Assembly: GCA_910579995.1 (NCBI GenBank)
Contig: CAJTWH010000026.1
Coordinates: 1-41,422, forward strand
Reading direction: 5' to 3'
Source of the DNA: an uncultured Muribaculaceae bacterium
GTDB lineage: Bacteria > Bacteroidota > Bacteroidia > Bacteroidales > Muribaculaceae
DNA length: 41,422 nucleotides
Of the stretch, positions 41,339-41,422 are shown piece by piece. Position 1 is the first letter of the stretch. Each line of letters opens with the position of its first letter. The position numbers were made by a program, and so were the translations under genes. The notes under the pieces were generated by a model. The model saw only the letters and a list, made by a program, of their open reading frames with translations, was not told the origin of the DNA and made no database searches.

Positions 41339-41385
41339 AATCCCGTAACTCATTAAAAATCAAGAGTTGCGGGATTTCTCTTTTA
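41339..41385 (+). terminator. Terminator after tRNA-Leu
   Basis: 13-bp stem (41339-41351 with 41364-41376, one G-U pair) followed by TCTCTTTT, seven bases after the tRNA. Confidence 0.85.
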
Positions 41386-41387
41386 AT

Positions 41388-41409
41388 TTTTGTCCTCCTT
41401 TTGTCCTCC
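41388..41409 (+). repeat. Tandem 11-mer downstream of tRNA-Leu
   Basis: TTTTGTCCTCC occurs twice without a gap (41388-41398, 41399-41409). It lies just beyond the tRNA terminator at the edge of the window, a position often occupied by integrative element ends; no integrase is within view. Confidence 0.6.
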
Positions 41410-41422
41410 TATTTCAATTCTA

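Noticed and set aside
41135..41353. Minus-strand open frame with CPEQDSNLHASQ
   Set aside because: It is the reverse complement of tRNA-Leu, a well-known false gene call.
1..41422. CRISPR array, insertion sequence or prophage
   Set aside because: No spaced direct repeats, transposase, integrase or phage structural motifs were found on either strand.

Overview
The window reads as the chromosome of an anaerobic, gut-type member of the Bacteroidales; the gene mix would fit Muribaculaceae or a close relative, but the genus cannot be fixed from the sequence alone. Three things point there: -7 boxes of the Bacteroidota form TAnnTTTG ahead of many genes, starts without Shine-Dalgarno sequences, and family-typical gene sets (frdCAB fumarate reductase, DUF4492-cydAB, a degenerate EF-G paralog, NagZ-type GH3 fused to a beta-lactamase domain). 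No phage, insertion sequence, CRISPR array or rRNA was seen. No gene-free stretch exceeds about 250 bases; the larger gaps are described under the promoter, operator and repeat entries.

Layout. 1-2433 (+): the end of a surface-polysaccharide locus (lipid-linked sugar-phosphate transferase, WbuC-like cupin, sugar aminotransferase), closed by a terminator. 2543-3823 (+): a secreted protein with its own promoter. 3902-6457 (+): a tight three-gene unit of stand-alone adenylation domain, GNAT acetyltransferase and esterase-like hydrolase, the best candidate here for an undescribed small-molecule pathway. 6680-11120 (-): yitT, DUF4492, cydA, cydB, yigZ as one operon. 11184-11738 (-): NUDIX hydrolase. 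11943-15863 (+): frdCAB, in which FrdC carries an unusual soluble tail. 15962-17833 (+): TlpA-like lipoprotein. 17889-19081 (+): AT-rich islet of two unknown proteins. 19138-24426 (-): uvrA and lon. 24666-30484 (+): EF-G paralog, DUF695-like protein, lipoprotein, pepT, miaA. 30540-30715: a palindromic non-coding element. 30716-33552 (-): Cys-rich anchored protein, flavin reductase-rubredoxin-rubrerythrin fusion, ROK kinase. 33798-35288 (+): NhaC antiporter, running 43 bases into the convergent PAP2 gene. 35246-41113 (-): rpiB, 5'-nucleotidase, GH3/beta-lactamase and PAP2 as one operon. 41252-41332 (+): tRNA-Leu(CAG).

How they fit together. frdCAB (anaerobic fumarate respiration), cytochrome bd (high-affinity oxygen removal) and the rubrerythrin fusion (peroxide reduction) describe an organism that lives by fumarate reduction and tolerates traces of oxygen. 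The rpiB-to-PAP2 operon groups envelope and nucleotide salvage functions. UvrA, Lon and the EF-G paralog are stress or maintenance functions; Lon and the EF-G paralog share a divergent control region with a conspicuous 11-bp palindrome.
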